Origin: Calditrichota bacterium
GTDB lineage: Bacteria; Calditrichota; Calditrichia; RBG-13-44-9; J075
DNA: 45,895 nucleotides
Direction of reading: 5' to 3'
Assembly: GCA_024275555.1 (NCBI GenBank)
Contig: JAJRYW010000383.1
Location: 1 to 45,895 of the forward strand
Shown here: positions 25,845 through 35,200 of the stretch, one piece after another
Layout of the letters: each line of letters begins with the position of its first letter
Position numbering within the stretch: the first letter of the stretch is position 1
Notes under the pieces: model-generated
The model's database searches: none
The model's input: the letters and a program-made list of their open reading frames with translations, nothing else
What the model was told of the DNA's origin: nothing
Program-made: the position numbers and the translations under genes

Positions 25845-25960
25845 ACGGATGAGAAGAAATTTTACATTTTTTTTGAGTTTCACGTAAAACAGCAATCTTT
25901 CTTTCTGATTAACAATCACTTAACACGGATTTTCCCTTTCACGATTATATTTGTTGATTT

Positions 25961-25990
25961 TTGTTTGGTTTTAAAAAAGAAATATATTAT
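25961..25990 (+). promoter_or_regulatory. Possible promoter of rpmB
   Basis: TTGTTT (25961-25966) precedes TATATT (25983-25988) by 16 bases, or TATTAT (25985-25990) by 18, in an A/T-rich stretch. The start codon lies about 45 bases downstream. Confidence 0.4.
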
Positions 25991-26032
25991 CATTGTCGAT
26001 TGTCATCGAGGATTGATTTAGGAGGAATAAAT

Positions 26033-26227
26033 ATGGCCAAAGTATGTGCGGTATGCGGTAAAAAACCTATGTCAGGAAACAATGTAAGTCATGCAAATAA
26101 CAGGACCTTACGCCGTTTTAATCCCAACCTGCAGCGAGTTCGGGCAGTGGTAAACGGAGAAACCAAGCGTATTCGGGTTTGCACGAGTTGCATTCAGGCC
26201 GGCAAGGTGATGAAAGCTGTGCGCTAA
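26033..26227 (+). CDS. rpmB: 50S ribosomal protein L28
   Basis: A 64-residue L28 of the large subunit. Two cysteine pairs, CAVCGK near the N-terminus and CTSC near the C-terminus, mark the zinc-binding form. The core SGNNVSHANNRTLRRFNPN is typical. The annotated start is the ATG at 26033 after a strong AGGAGG; the frame is open further upstream but without L28 sequence. It is a single-gene unit ending at a strong terminator and is divergent from the dnaA-like gene. Confidence 0.97.
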   Translation: MAKVCAVCGKKPMSGNNVSHANNRTLRRFNPNLQRVRAVVNGETKRIRVCTSCIQAGKVMKAVR

Positions 26228-26251
26228 CTATCGCAGCAAAATACGAGTCTT

Positions 26252-26292
26252 AAAAAAGCTCTGCAAAGCCAGACGGTTTGCAGAGCTTTTTT
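26252..26292. terminator. Terminator of rpmB, usable from both sides
   Basis: AGCTCTGCAAA (26257-26267) pairs with TTTGCAGAGCT (26277-26287), flanked by A and T tracts on both sides. Confidence 0.88.
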
Positions 26293-26434
26293 ATTGCCCC
26301 ATTTTATCTTTTTGTGCCTAACAGGTAGACTGTAATAGGGGTTACCTGAAAAAACCTTTCGGGTACAGAATTCACTCCACTTCCCTGTTCCCCGCCATTC
26401 AGCCGCTTTAAAACTACATTGCCAGGTAGTAATA

Positions 26435-27718
26435 TTACTCATACTCGACGTAATAGTATGAGGGGTGCAGCACATAATCCCCGAAACCGGTTCGATCAAT
26501 AAAAACAAACCGCTTGCGCAGGTTGTAATATTGCCATACCACAAAGGGATAGGAGTCCGATTCAAAGGGGTGCCGTTCAATATCGTCCGGAGCGCCAAAC
26601 TTGATGAAGATACGCCCCCGGTCGGTTAGCCATCCGCTGAGTCCTGTCGCCGAAAAATGCTGATTGGCAAAATTGACCCGGCGATAATATTCATCCATAA
26701 TCTCATTATCTTCCGTATCCGGATTGGGGTCCTGACGCAGCCAGAAACGCTTAAAGAATGCTTTTTTTGCTTCAAAGTCCGCATTTTGGTAAAACTTGAT
26801 GGAATCTTCCTGGGCAATGTAGCGCATCTGGCGAATGGCCAAATCCAGGTCCTGCTGGGTATTGGGAGAAAACTGCCAGAAAAAGGCAAAGTTGGCTTTT
26901 CTGGATATCCATTGATTGTTCAAATTAATCGCGACTTCAATCTGGTAGCGGTTGCGGTTAAAATAATAGCGGCTCAGCCGTAGAAAGTGTTCTGCAAACC
27001 GGTCGACAATCTTGGCATTATATTGGTTCTGCTGTACAACCACACCCCGGTCGTCGCGGATTTTATAGTGAATCTTAAGACTGTCGCCGGGGGATTTTGT
27101 GTAGGTGGTAAAATAGGCATAAACATACTTGCCTTCCGTAGAAAAATTATTGCTTAAGGCCGGTACAAAATCAATAATCATTCCGCTGCTGTCTTTGCTG
27201 AACCTGGTAAAGAAGAGAATATCGCTGACAAACACCTGGTTCTGCCGGCTGAGTTCCGGTACATAAAATTTACTTTTGCGGCTAAACTGTTTATTGCTGT
27301 TCATATCCAGCACCGAAACCGCGGCTTCGTACTCGCCGGGATCAACGTCCAGATCGGTAAAAAACGTATTGGCAATGTCCCGGGAATTGGTCTCCGGGTA
27401 GTTGCGGGTAAATATTTCCCGATTGATGGTGCGGTTAAAAACGAAGTCGGTCTCTTTCTGGCTCAGATAGACCTCGGCCTGAATCTCGGCAACATAACCG
27501 CTGTCATTGTGCACAAAAGTGAGGTTGTCATTTATCAATTGAATAAACACCCGCACCACGGGGCTCCCGTCGGCGGAATCTACAGTTGAGATTACCCTGG
27601 ATTCGAAATAAGGCAGGCCCACTTCCCCCGGGCGAATTCCCGGGGCGTACTGAGCAAAACTAATAGATGTAAGCGCCGCAAACACCACGAGCGCTCCGAC
27701 TAGCCTATGTAGACGCAT
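26435..27718 (-). CDS. GWxTD-domain exported protein
   Basis: A 427-residue protein with a signal peptide (about 1-22, ending SISFAQ). A beta-rich middle part covers about 30-265. The C-terminal GWxTD domain (about 290-427) shows GWLTDRGRIFIKFGAPDDI near residue 362 and ends in a Tyr-rich tail. The family is common in FCB-group and some other deep bacterial lineages and has no firm function. The start ATG overlaps the end of rimO by 14 bases and has GAGGAA upstream, so it is the last gene of the antiporter-ftsY-rimO run. No clear terminator follows. Confidence 0.88.
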   Translation of the reverse strand: MRLHRLVGALVVFAALTSISFAQYAPGIRPGEVGLPYFESRVISTVDSADGSPVVRVFIQLINDNLTFVHNDSGYVAEIQAEVYLSQKETDFVFNRTINREIFTRNYPETNSRDIANTFFTDLDVDPGEYEAAVSVLDMNSNKQFSRKSKFYVPELSRQNQVFVSDILFFTRFSKDSSGMIIDFVPALSNNFSTEGKYVYAYFTTYTKSPGDSLKIHYKIRDDRGVVVQQNQYNAKIVDRFAEHFLRLSRYYFNRNRYQIEVAINLNNQWISRKANFAFFWQFSPNTQQDLDLAIRQMRYIAQEDSIKFYQNADFEAKKAFFKRFWLRQDPNPDTEDNEIMDEYYRRVNFANQHFSATGLSGWLTDRGRIFIKFGAPDDIERHPFESDSYPFVVWQYYNLRKRFVFIDRTGFGDYVLHPSYYYVEYE

Positions 27719-29213
27719 GGCATCGTTCCTCTATTGTAGCATACAATTCATATTCGCTGGCGTCGGTTACAATCACCGGGAGGAAGTCTCCGGGTTTAAC
27801 CGGACGGCTGAGATTTTGAATAATAACCTCATTATCAATTTCCGGAGAGTCTCCATGACTGCGGGCAACGGCGGTTAAGCTGGACCAGTCAACCTCATCA
27901 ATCAAAACGCGGAGAGATTTCCCAAGGTGCGCCAGATTATTCTCTAAAGAAATACTCTGCTGCAGGGCCATGAGTTCCTGATAACGCTCTTCTTTTACAG
28001 AATCGCTTAAGTCCGCCATCCGGAAGGCGCTGGTGTTTTCCTCGTGAGAATACTTAAACACGCCCACCCGGTCAAACCGGAATTCTTGGATAAATTGTAA
28101 AAGTTCCTGAAAGTCCGCTTCACTCTCACCGGGGTGTCCCACAATAAAGGTGGTGCGCAAGACCACATCGTCAATCCGTTTTCGGGCCCGGTCAAAAATT
28201 TCCCGGATGCGTTTGCCGGAGCCGCCCCGCTTCATCACCTTCAGCATGTGATCGCTGATATGCTGCACGGGCATATCCAGGTAGGAAACCACTTTCGCAC
28301 TGCCGGCCATATAATCGATCAGTTCATCCTGTACCGTGGTCGGGTAAAGATAGTGCAAGCGAATCCATTCCAGCCCCTCGATCTTTTCCAGGTGCTCCAG
28401 TAAAGTCACTAACTGTTGCGATCCGTACAAATCCAGTCCGTAAAAGGTAGTATCCTGGGCAATAATGATGATCTCGCGGACGCCTTGCCCGGCCAGGCGC
28501 TCCGCTTCGCTCACCACCGCTTCCAGGGAGCGGCTGCGGTGACGGCCGCGCATTAAGGGAATGGCGCAAAAAGCGCATTTATGATTACATCCTTCCGAAA
28601 TTTTCAGATAGGCGTAGTGAGACGGTGTGGTTAAAAGGCGCTGCTCGTAGAGATGATCGCGATTTTCCGGCGGCTTCAACTCCAGGTGCGAGAGAATTTC
28701 GGAAAACGCCTCGACGCCCAAATAGACATCCACACTGGGAATTTCCCGGCGCAATTCCTGGGCGTATCGTTGCGAGAGGCATCCGCATACAATTACTTTT
28801 TTATCGGGATTCGCTTTTTTCAACTGCTCCGCTTCCAGGATAGCGTCGACAGATTCCTTTTTGGCTGCATCAATAAACCCACAGGTGTTGATGATCACCA
28901 CATCCGCCTGTTCCGGGTCGGCTACCATCTCCACCGGATGCTGACCAAGTTGTCCTAATAAAATTTCACTGTCATAAGTATTTTTGGAACACCCCAGCGT
29001 AGTGAGGTGGATTCGGGTACGTTTTGGCAAGGTATGATCCGTTTCTATCAATTTAATCTGTTGCGGCTGAGAATACAAAACGAGCGGGCCGTCGCCGGGA
29101 ATGCTCGCTCGTACAGGCAGAAAATAGCAGATTTTCGTTGAAAATGCTAAGGAAAAAGCAACGGTTTGGATTCCGCTACTCTGTTTGAGAAGAAGCTTCC
29201 TGCCGGGCGGCAT
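27705..29213 (-). CDS. rimO: Ribosomal protein S12 methylthiotransferase RimO
   Basis: A radical SAM enzyme that adds a methylthio group to the conserved aspartate of ribosomal protein S12. The N-terminal domain has cysteines in LTTLGCSKN, IINTCGF and VCGCLSQR for the auxiliary cluster. The radical SAM motif is CNHKCAFC, and a TRAM domain lies at the C-terminus. The protein core starts at about residue 67 of the 502-residue frame (RIHLTTLGC), so the first 45-55 codons are doubtful. The only upstream ATG (29213) lies inside ftsY and has no spaced ribosome binding site; TTG codons at 29078 or 29051 are alternatives. It is the third gene of a tight run with ftsY before and the GWxTD gene after. 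Confidence 0.9.
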   Translation of the reverse strand: MPPGRKLLLKQSSGIQTVAFSLAFSTKICYFLPVRASIPGDGPLVLYSQPQQIKLIETDHTLPKRTRIHLTTLGCSKNTYDSEILLGQLGQHPVEMVADPEQADVVIINTCGFIDAAKKESVDAILEAEQLKKANPDKKVIVCGCLSQRYAQELRREIPSVDVYLGVEAFSEILSHLELKPPENRDHLYEQRLLTTPSHYAYLKISEGCNHKCAFCAIPLMRGRHRSRSLEAVVSEAERLAGQGVREIIIIAQDTTFYGLDLYGSQQLVTLLEHLEKIEGLEWIRLHYLYPTTVQDELIDYMAGSAKVVSYLDMPVQHISDHMLKVMKRGGSGKRIREIFDRARKRIDDVVLRTTFIVGHPGESEADFQELLQFIQEFRFDRVGVFKYSHEENTSAFRMADLSDSVKEERYQELMALQQSISLENNLAHLGKSLRVLIDEVDWSSLTAVARSHGDSPEIDNEVIIQNLSRPVKPGDFLPVIVTDASEYELYATIEERCHAST

Positions 29214-30126
29214 CCTCGATTAAACTTTCGGCATAAAGCCGGGGATCGAAGCGCTGCAAGTCATCCAGTCCTTCCCCGACGCCGATATATTCTACAGGAA
29301 CTCCCAGCTGGTGGGTAATTCCGATGACGGCGCCCCCTTTGGCGGTGCCGTCCAGCTTGGTCAGCACAATACCATTCACGCCAACCGTCTCGATAAACTG
29401 CCGGGCCTGGTTGAGGGCGTTCTGGCCGGTGGTGCCGTCCAGCACCAATAAGTTTTGATGCGGCGCATCGGGAAAGACTTTCCGGATCACCCGTTGAATT
29501 TTCTTCAACTCTTCCATCAGGTTTACCTTGGTGTGCAGGCGGCCGGCGGTATCGACAATGACCACATCGCTGTTGCGCGCCTGGGCAGCCTTCATGGCGT
29601 CAAAAACCACCGCGGCCGGGTCCGCCCCGGATTGGTGTTTGATAATCTCCACCCCAACCCAGTCCGCCCAAACCTCCAACTGCTCTATTGCCGCAGCCCG
29701 GAAAGTATCCCCGGCAGCTAATAAAACGTTTTTATTTATTGATTTGTAGCGATAGGCCAATTTGGCGATGGTGGTGGTTTTCCCGGTTCCATTCACTCCA
29801 ATCACTAAGATGATAAACGGCCTGACCGGCAAATTCTCTTCCTCAAATCCGCTGGGGGGGAAGATATTGGCAATCTCATCCCGGAGAATGCCCAGGAGTT
29901 GCGAGGCGTCCTCATACTTCTCCTTTTTTACTCTTTTTTTGACGGTCTCGATGATGTGCGCGGCGCCTTGCACCCCCACATCGCCGCTAATCAAAATTTC
30001 TTCGATTTCATCTAAGAGTTCGTCGTCAATTTTGCGCTTGGCATGGATTGCATAGCTGATGCGGTTAAAAACCTGGTCCTTAGTCTTGGAGAGTCCTTTT
30101 TTAAATTTGGATAAAAATGATTTCAT
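29176..30126 (-). CDS. ftsY: Signal recognition particle receptor FtsY
   Basis: A 316-residue FtsY, the membrane-associated GTPase that receives ribosomes carrying signal recognition particle. The N domain (about 1-90) is followed by the G domain with G1 GVNGTGKTTT, G3 DTAGRL and G4 TKLDGTAKGG. The acidic A domain of enterobacterial FtsY is missing, which is usual outside that group. GAGGAAG precedes the ATG at 30126. The gene follows the antiporter by 17 bases and runs into rimO. Confidence 0.96.
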   Translation of the reverse strand: MKSFLSKFKKGLSKTKDQVFNRISYAIHAKRKIDDELLDEIEEILISGDVGVQGAAHIIETVKKRVKKEKYEDASQLLGILRDEIANIFPPSGFEEENLPVRPFIILVIGVNGTGKTTTIAKLAYRYKSINKNVLLAAGDTFRAAAIEQLEVWADWVGVEIIKHQSGADPAAVVFDAMKAAQARNSDVVIVDTAGRLHTKVNLMEELKKIQRVIRKVFPDAPHQNLLVLDGTTGQNALNQARQFIETVGVNGIVLTKLDGTAKGGAVIGITHQLGVPVEYIGVGEGLDDLQRFDPRLYAESLIEDAARQEASSQTE

Positions 30127-30143
30127 ATCTTCCTCAAATTCGT

Positions 30144-31406
30144 TTAGTCGGTTCGGTTCACCGCACCGGCGCTGATTTTAACAAATAAGAACTGCGCGGC
30201 TAACCGGCTTAGCAAGTACACAAAGATTACCGCCCAAACAAACACAATAAAAAGGCTAAAGACAAGCGATTGTGCAGATTCTTGCCAGTGGGACTGCCTT
30301 ACTAACAGCCACAGAATAAGCAGGGCCAGTTCGCCGCGGGGCAAGGCGCCCAGGCTGAATACCAGCGGAAAATCTTTTCTGCGAAGGAAGGCCAGTCCCG
30401 CAAAAACGGCGATGACAATAAAAGCCATCACCATTACTCCGAACTGGAACAGGAATTCCAGGCGGTAATATTCCCAGCGGGCTAACTGACGTCCCAGTTC
30501 TACAAAGGGGAACAGGTAGAAAAAGGATAGAAACTGAAAAAGCCGTTGCCGGGAAGCCCCCGCCTGCCGGGGATATACGCTGCGAAACAAAAGCCCCAGC
30601 CAGAATCCCAGGATGAGCACGGGAATCTTCATGCTGACCCCGGCGAACAGAAAGAGGCTGAGAAGAGCAATTTTAGCCAGGGCGGCCTGCAAATCTCCCC
30701 AGCGCTCTATCAGGGCAATGAAGCGCTGGAAACTGCCCGGCAGCGCGGTTGCCAGGCCAAACAAGAGCAGCAGCGGAAGCAGGATCACCATGGAAATATC
30801 CGGATGGAATGTCGCCGTTTGCCCGATGATGAACAGGCTGAGGAGAAAGTATCCCGCCAGCGCCAGCAAATCCAGGCTGATCGCCGCTTCGATGAGAAAG
30901 GTGAGCGGTTTTTTCAGACCGCCCGGAGAATCATAGGTGGGACTCATCACCCCGGACAGGTCGATGCTGCAAAAAGCAACTACCATAATCAGTAAAAAAG
31001 GTATGTAGAAGGAATTGTTTTCCGGGCCCCCGGGGATGATTAAAAACAGCGCAGCCCACAACACGACAGCAGACAGGATCACAAACACCCCGGCAAAGCC
31101 CATAATACGGCCGCTGAAGCGGCGGAAGAATTGGAATTCGAAATTATATCCGAGCTGGGCGGTGAAAAACAGCAACCCCAGGAACGATAACCAGGCAACA
31201 GCGTCGTTCCCCCCGGGAGCGGCAATGCGAGCGGCCTGGGGCAACACGTCGCTTAAGGATTGCAACAGCACCGCCAGCGTCATCCCGGCAGCCAAATGCC
31301 CCAGAAAGTCGGACAGGCGCACGGAGCGCACCAGGCCAACAAATAGCAGGTCAAGAAGATAGACGATAGCCAGGTAAAGAAAGATATCTGAAGTCACTGT
31401 GATCAT
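30144..31406 (-). CDS. Kef/NhaP-like monovalent cation:proton antiporter membrane protein
   Basis: A 420-residue integral membrane protein with about 12 hydrophobic segments and short loops. The layout and the motif GALPRGELALLIL near residue 363 fit the CPA2/Kef type of Na+/H+ or K+/H+ antiporter. It lacks the C-terminal nucleotide-binding (TrkA-N) domain of classical KefB/C. The exchanged ion is not predictable. It is the first gene of the ftsY-rimO-GWxTD run; no strong ribosome binding site precedes the ATG. Confidence 0.75.
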   Translation of the reverse strand: MITVTSDIFLYLAIVYLLDLLFVGLVRSVRLSDFLGHLAAGMTLAVLLQSLSDVLPQAARIAAPGGNDAVAWLSFLGLLFFTAQLGYNFEFQFFRRFSGRIMGFAGVFVILSAVVLWAALFLIIPGGPENNSFYIPFLLIMVVAFCSIDLSGVMSPTYDSPGGLKKPLTFLIEAAISLDLLALAGYFLLSLFIIGQTATFHPDISMVILLPLLLLFGLATALPGSFQRFIALIERWGDLQAALAKIALLSLFLFAGVSMKIPVLILGFWLGLLFRSVYPRQAGASRQRLFQFLSFFYLFPFVELGRQLARWEYYRLEFLFQFGVMVMAFIVIAVFAGLAFLRRKDFPLVFSLGALPRGELALLILWLLVRQSHWQESAQSLVFSLFIVFVWAVIFVYLLSRLAAQFLFVKISAGAVNRTD

Positions 31407-31630
31407 CGATTTTTACCATGGATTTGCAAGATCGACAATTCCCTCCCTGGAGCGTTTCCTTATATACCAAACTACTGGGATGGCTGTTCTTCAGGTTAGT
31501 ATGAATCCCGCCGGTTATCCCCAGGTTAATTCCCGGGTTCATTCTCAAAGCTTTCACGTTGCTGATCTCGCTAAAACCGCCGGGTCCATCGTTTCTTTGC
31601 CAGCCCTGCTGAAAGTAATTCAGGCGAATA

Positions 31631-32677
31631 TCAGTCTCCCCGAAATGAGGGATATTCCAGGTGAAAACGTTCTTTGTAGTAGAAGCGGGTTAAAAAGTAC
31701 GCCCCGGCAATCAAACCTAAAAAGAGGGGAAACTTAATACAAATCCCCAGGGAAAGAAAGAAGACCCCCATTTTTAGCGCCACAACCACGTGGGGCATTT
31801 TATGGGTGAATACAGCGCGAACCAGGAAAATAAGCGCCAGGTGCAGGATGACCATGGCAAACCAGTCTCCCAGGGCAATAGCGCTGAGGCCCCCCAGCAG
31901 GTAGAGGAACGCCGCGGCAAATAAAGAAGTGCGCAATCCGTAGCGGGTAGAGATGGTCTGTTTTCCGCTGGCGGCGTCGCCGGAGGCGTCGGGCATGGTG
32001 GTTAAAATATAGAGCCCCGTGTTAAAAAACAGGTAGGGGACGGAGGCGATGACCATTTCCGCGCCCGGCCCGCGGATTACCAGCCAGCCGATCACAAAGG
32101 CCAGCCAGCCCATCAAGCTGTTGGCAATTAAGCCCCGAATCGGGTAGCTTTTGAAATTATAAGGAGCATAATTATACATAATCCCGGTGATGAGGTTAAA
32201 AACAATCACCGCGGCCAAAACCGCCCCGTTCAGCAATGCGGCGCCAAGAATGGAAACACCGATCAAAATAGCGGCTTGCAGATAGCCCTGCTTGCGGGAG
32301 ATAAATCCTTCTCCAAAAAAAAACAGTTTCCCGTTCTTGCGATCTGTTTCCACATCCTGCAATTGGTTGAGGATAAAGCATCCTCCCATAGCAGCGGCAA
32401 AGATCAACATGCTCAGGACAATCTGGGTATCCCACCAGATCAGGCTCCAGCGGCTCCCGGCCCCGCTGTCCGCACCAAAGACGCCCATAGCGCACAGCAC
32501 CCCGATGAGCAGGGTGGTCCAACCGGGAAAAAATAGAATGGGACGGGTTACATAGAGGTAATCCAGGGCGCGCAGGTAAGCCGGGACGGGCAGCACGGCG
32601 CGTCCGACAAGCTTCAGCAGCGGCGGCGCATAGCTTTCCGGCTCGATCACATCTTGACGTTTTGGTGCACCAAACAT
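31631..32677 (-). CDS. UbiA-family prenyltransferase-like membrane protein
   Basis: A 348-residue membrane protein with about eight to nine hydrophobic segments. The first Asp-rich motif of UbiA enzymes appears as NQLQDVETDRKNGK near residue 104, a variant of NDxxDxxxD. The second appears as DASGDAASGKQT near residue 227, close to the usual DxxGD form. Such enzymes attach polyprenyl chains to aromatic or lipid acceptors in the inner membrane; the acceptor cannot be told. It follows the DUF5683 gene by 90 bases in the same direction. Confidence 0.82.
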   Translation of the reverse strand: MFGAPKRQDVIEPESYAPPLLKLVGRAVLPVPAYLRALDYLYVTRPILFFPGWTTLLIGVLCAMGVFGADSGAGSRWSLIWWDTQIVLSMLIFAAAMGGCFILNQLQDVETDRKNGKLFFFGEGFISRKQGYLQAAILIGVSILGAALLNGAVLAAVIVFNLITGIMYNYAPYNFKSYPIRGLIANSLMGWLAFVIGWLVIRGPGAEMVIASVPYLFFNTGLYILTTMPDASGDAASGKQTISTRYGLRTSLFAAAFLYLLGGLSAIALGDWFAMVILHLALIFLVRAVFTHKMPHVVVALKMGVFFLSLGICIKFPLFLGLIAGAYFLTRFYYKERFHLEYPSFRGD

Positions 32678-32767
32678 GGCTGTGTACCGTCTTCTCTTTC
32701 GGAGTTTTTGAGGCAGTTACCCGCAACAGGTTCATGGTCGACCAAACCGGGGGAATATTTACCGGGC

Positions 32768-33253
32768 TTAAAAATTTACCCGCAGGGACAGCCATACGCT
32801 GCCGCCGGCGGCGTCCGTGGGCAACACCGTTATGTTCATGGCTTCATCAAACCCAAACAGGTAGGCGTCTACATAGGCGTCCGCCAGGGTAAGCAAATAG
32901 GTTACTCCCAGGTACCAGTAGTGGGTGTTGCGGGCGTTGCGGAAATCCCGGTTGCGGGTTTGGTTAAATTTGCGCTGGTTGTCGATAATTCTATACAGCA
33001 GATAGCCGTTTACCCCGGCGGCTAATCCGGCCTTCCAATAGGCGTGATTGTAGATCTGCCCCCAGCCCGGAAGCACCGCAGAACGCGCTGCCGCCCCCCA
33101 GGGAGATTTCAGGGGCTGATCAGACAAGAGCCGCGCCGTATCGATGCCGGCCGCCTGGGGAGCGGCAAAGCCTCTCCCGGCTTCCCCGGCCCACCCGGTG
33201 TTCACCAGCAAAAAGAGCAAAACAATGTTCAGGCAGATCAGGGAGAGTCGCAT
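32768..33253 (-). CDS. DUF5683 family membrane protein
   Basis: A 161-residue protein with an N-terminal signal peptide (about 1-22) and the DUF5683 core: SAVLPGWGQIYNHAYWKAG near residue 58, then two hydrophobic stretches and a final beta-like strand (WLSLRVNF). The family is common in FCB-group genomes and of unknown function. GAGGTG precedes the ATG, and the lipid kinase gene ends six bases upstream. Confidence 0.8.
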   Translation of the reverse strand: MRLSLICLNIVLLFLLVNTGWAGEAGRGFAAPQAAGIDTARLLSDQPLKSPWGAAARSAVLPGWGQIYNHAYWKAGLAAGVNGYLLYRIIDNQRKFNQTRNRDFRNARNTHYWYLGVTYLLTLADAYVDAYLFGFDEAMNITVLPTDAAGGSVWLSLRVNF

Positions 33254-33259
33254 TGCACC

Positions 33260-34159
33260 TCAATGTTTGGCATGATTGAGATTATGAATAACCGTAAGCG
33301 CCCCGGGAACGATGGAAATATCCAGTTGATGGAGGTCGGTTCCCAGCAGTTCCCCGTCCGCATGGGCCGGAAACCCCTGCTCGGATTCGATGTGGAGGTC
33401 CCGGGCCCGGAATGTTTGCACCTGCGGCAGATGGAGGTGTTTGCCGGGAATAGCCTTGGGAAGGTTGACCAGTATCTCCCAGAAACTCAAGGCGTGGAAA
33501 ATACAAATATCCAATTGCCCGTCGTCAATTTTCGCCCGGGGGGTAAGATGGAACCCGCCGCCCTGGCAGCGCCCGTTGCCGATCGACACCAACAGCACCC
33601 TTCCGTCGACATTCACCCCCTCGCCCTGAATTTTTACGGGACGATTCCGGTAGGAGAGCAAGGTGCGCAGCACCGCATAAAAATAGATGAGAAATCCCCG
33701 CAGGTGCTTTATTTTCAGGCTCTGAATAACCACATCCGCATCAAAGCCGATTCCCAGTCCGTTGGGGAAAAACTCATCGCCTACTTTGCCTACATCAATC
33801 TGCATGGTTTCGCCGCGCCGGATCACATCGATGGCCTGATCGGGATCGGCGGGGATATCAAACATTTTCACAAAATCATTTCCGCTGCCGATGGGAATAA
33901 ATCCGAGACGGACTTTGCTCTCCGGCAGCACCCCGTTTACCACTTCGTGGATGGTTCCGTCTCCCCCGGCAATCAGCAAAATATGTTCTTTGCCGCAAAG
34001 AGTTGCGGCAATTTCCCGGGCGTGGCCGGGATACTCGGTGCGATGCACCGCTGCACCGGGAAAAAACTGCTCCAGCCGGGAAATAATATGGGGCGCCAAT
34101 TTGCCGGCCTTGCCCCGCCCGGCCACAGGATTCAAAATCAGGTGATATTCCATAATCAT
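33260..34159 (-). CDS. Diacylglycerol kinase-like lipid kinase (YegS/DagK family)
   Basis: A 299-residue soluble lipid kinase. The N-terminal NPVAGRGKAGK and the nucleotide-binding GGDGTIHEVVNG (near residue 69) followed by PIGSGNDFVK are diagnostic of the DAGK catalytic family, which phosphorylates diacylglycerol, sphingosine-type or related lipids with ATP. An ATG two codons downstream (34153) has a slightly better spaced CGGA. It sits between ridA and the DUF5683 gene with gaps of six to seven bases, so all are cotranscribed. Confidence 0.92.
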   Translation of the reverse strand: MIMEYHLILNPVAGRGKAGKLAPHIISRLEQFFPGAAVHRTEYPGHAREIAATLCGKEHILLIAGGDGTIHEVVNGVLPESKVRLGFIPIGSGNDFVKMFDIPADPDQAIDVIRRGETMQIDVGKVGDEFFPNGLGIGFDADVVIQSLKIKHLRGFLIYFYAVLRTLLSYRNRPVKIQGEGVNVDGRVLLVSIGNGRCQGGGFHLTPRAKIDDGQLDICIFHALSFWEILVNLPKAIPGKHLHLPQVQTFRARDLHIESEQGFPAHADGELLGTDLHQLDISIVPGALTVIHNLNHAKH

Positions 34160-34166
34160 CCGCCCG

Positions 34167-34559
34167 CTATGATTCGCTGGAAGGAATCATGGCGATACAG
34201 TCGATTTCCACCAGCACATCTTTGGGGAGGCGGGCCACTTCCACCGTAGAGCGGGCCGGGGCAACGCCGGTAAAATATTCCGCATAGACGGCATTAATAC
34301 GCCCGAAATCTTCCATATCTTTGATAAAGATGGTGGTTTTGACTACATCATCAAGCGAACAGCCGGCCTCGGCCAGCACCGCGGAGAGATTTTTCATTAC
34401 CAGGTGGGTTTGCTCTTCCACCGTTCCCCGGATCACCTCATTGTCAGCCGGATCGATGGCAATCTGCCCGGCGGTAAAGACCCAGTTGCCGGCAATAATC
34501 GCCTGATTGTAGGGGCCCACCGGGGCGGGAGCACGTTTGGTTTGAACAGCACGTTTCAT
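34167..34559 (-). CDS. ridA: RidA family enamine/imine deaminase
   Basis: A 130-residue Rid protein, normally a trimer that hydrolyses reactive enamines and imines released by PLP-dependent dehydratases. The active-site arginine is Arg103 in PARSTVEVARLP, followed by the glutamate in VEIDCIA. The N-terminal PAPVGPYNQA is also typical. A strong AAGGAGG precedes the ATG. Confidence 0.94.
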   Translation of the reverse strand: MKRAVQTKRAPAPVGPYNQAIIAGNWVFTAGQIAIDPADNEVIRGTVEEQTHLVMKNLSAVLAEAGCSLDDVVKTTIFIKDMEDFGRINAVYAEYFTGVAPARSTVEVARLPKDVLVEIDCIAMIPSSES

Positions 34560-34582
34560 AATCGCAACCTCCTTCCAAAAAG

Positions 34583-35200
34583 TTATTGCCGTAAGACATC
34601 CAGTGGTCCGCGACCTTCCCGGATCACTTCAATTTCGTTGTCTAAAATTCGCACCACGGTAGATTCGCGGAACTCCGGAAGCGGCCCGGCGTCCAGGAGC
34701 AGCGCCGCAGCCTCTTCAATATCCGGGTCTAAACTCATCTCCCCGTACATCCCCATCTGCTCCTCCATCACAACGGAACTGTTCAAAATGGGATGTCCCA
34801 ACTGTTCCACCAGTTGCCGGCAAACCAGCGCCTCGGGAATACGCACCCCGATTTCCATGCGCCGGGAGAGCATCAGCCGGGCAATTTCTTTCCGGGCCTG
34901 TAAGACAACTGTGAACGGCCCCGGAAAACAGCGTTTCAGCACCCGGAAGGCGAAATTGGAAATATAGGTGTATTCCGCCGCCTGCCGGATCGAACCGCAG
35001 ATCAAACTCATCGGCTCGAACTTACTCTTGCCTTTCAAGCGGTAGAGTTGTTCGATGGCTTTTTTCTGGTAAATGCTGCATCCGATCCCATAGAGCGTAT
35101 CGGTGGGGTAAACAACCAACTCCCCTTTTTCCAGGGCCGCCACAGCAGCCTGGATAGTACGCACATGGGGGTTTTCCAGATGAATTGAAATGCGTTCCAT
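34583..35200 (-). CDS. YciO/Sua5-family protein, L-threonylcarbamoyladenylate synthase-like
   Basis: A 205-residue YrdC-domain protein. GELVVYPTDTLYGIGC (near 27), KGKSKFEPMSLIC (near 56) and CFPGPFTVVLQA (near 89) mark the fold that makes threonylcarbamoyl-AMP for tRNA t6A. The wording around YISNFAFRVLKR and MSLICG is closer to YciO than to TsaC, so it may be a second, less understood member. I chose the ATG at 35200, which has AGGA at good spacing; the ATG at 35206 lies directly on it. ridA follows by 23 bases. Confidence 0.8.
   Translation of the reverse strand: MERISIHLENPHVRTIQAAVAALEKGELVVYPTDTLYGIGCSIYQKKAIEQLYRLKGKSKFEPMSLICGSIRQAAEYTYISNFAFRVLKRCFPGPFTVVLQARKEIARLMLSRRMEIGVRIPEALVCRQLVEQLGHPILNSSVVMEEQMGMYGEMSLDPDIEEAAALLLDAGPLPEFRESTVVRILDNEIEVIREGRGPLDVLRQ

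Noticed and set aside
25750..26032. Possible replication origin in the A/T-rich spacer next to the dnaA-like gene
   Set aside because: No cluster of TTATNCACA-type DnaA boxes and no repeated 9-mers were seen; the A/T-rich content is explained by two divergent promoters.
26338..26390. Terminator after the GWxTD gene
   Set aside because: The candidate stem (ACC/GGT around CGAAA) has only three pairs, too weak to call.
31351..31557. Minus-strand reading frame of 68 codons upstream of the antiporter gene
   Set aside because: It overlaps the antiporter start by over 50 bases, lacks a ribosome binding site and shows no signal peptide, domain or conserved motif.
31399..31737. Plus-strand reading frame of 112 codons between the antiporter and UbiA genes
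   Set aside because: It overlaps the end of the UbiA-like gene, has no ribosome binding site and no protein-like pattern.
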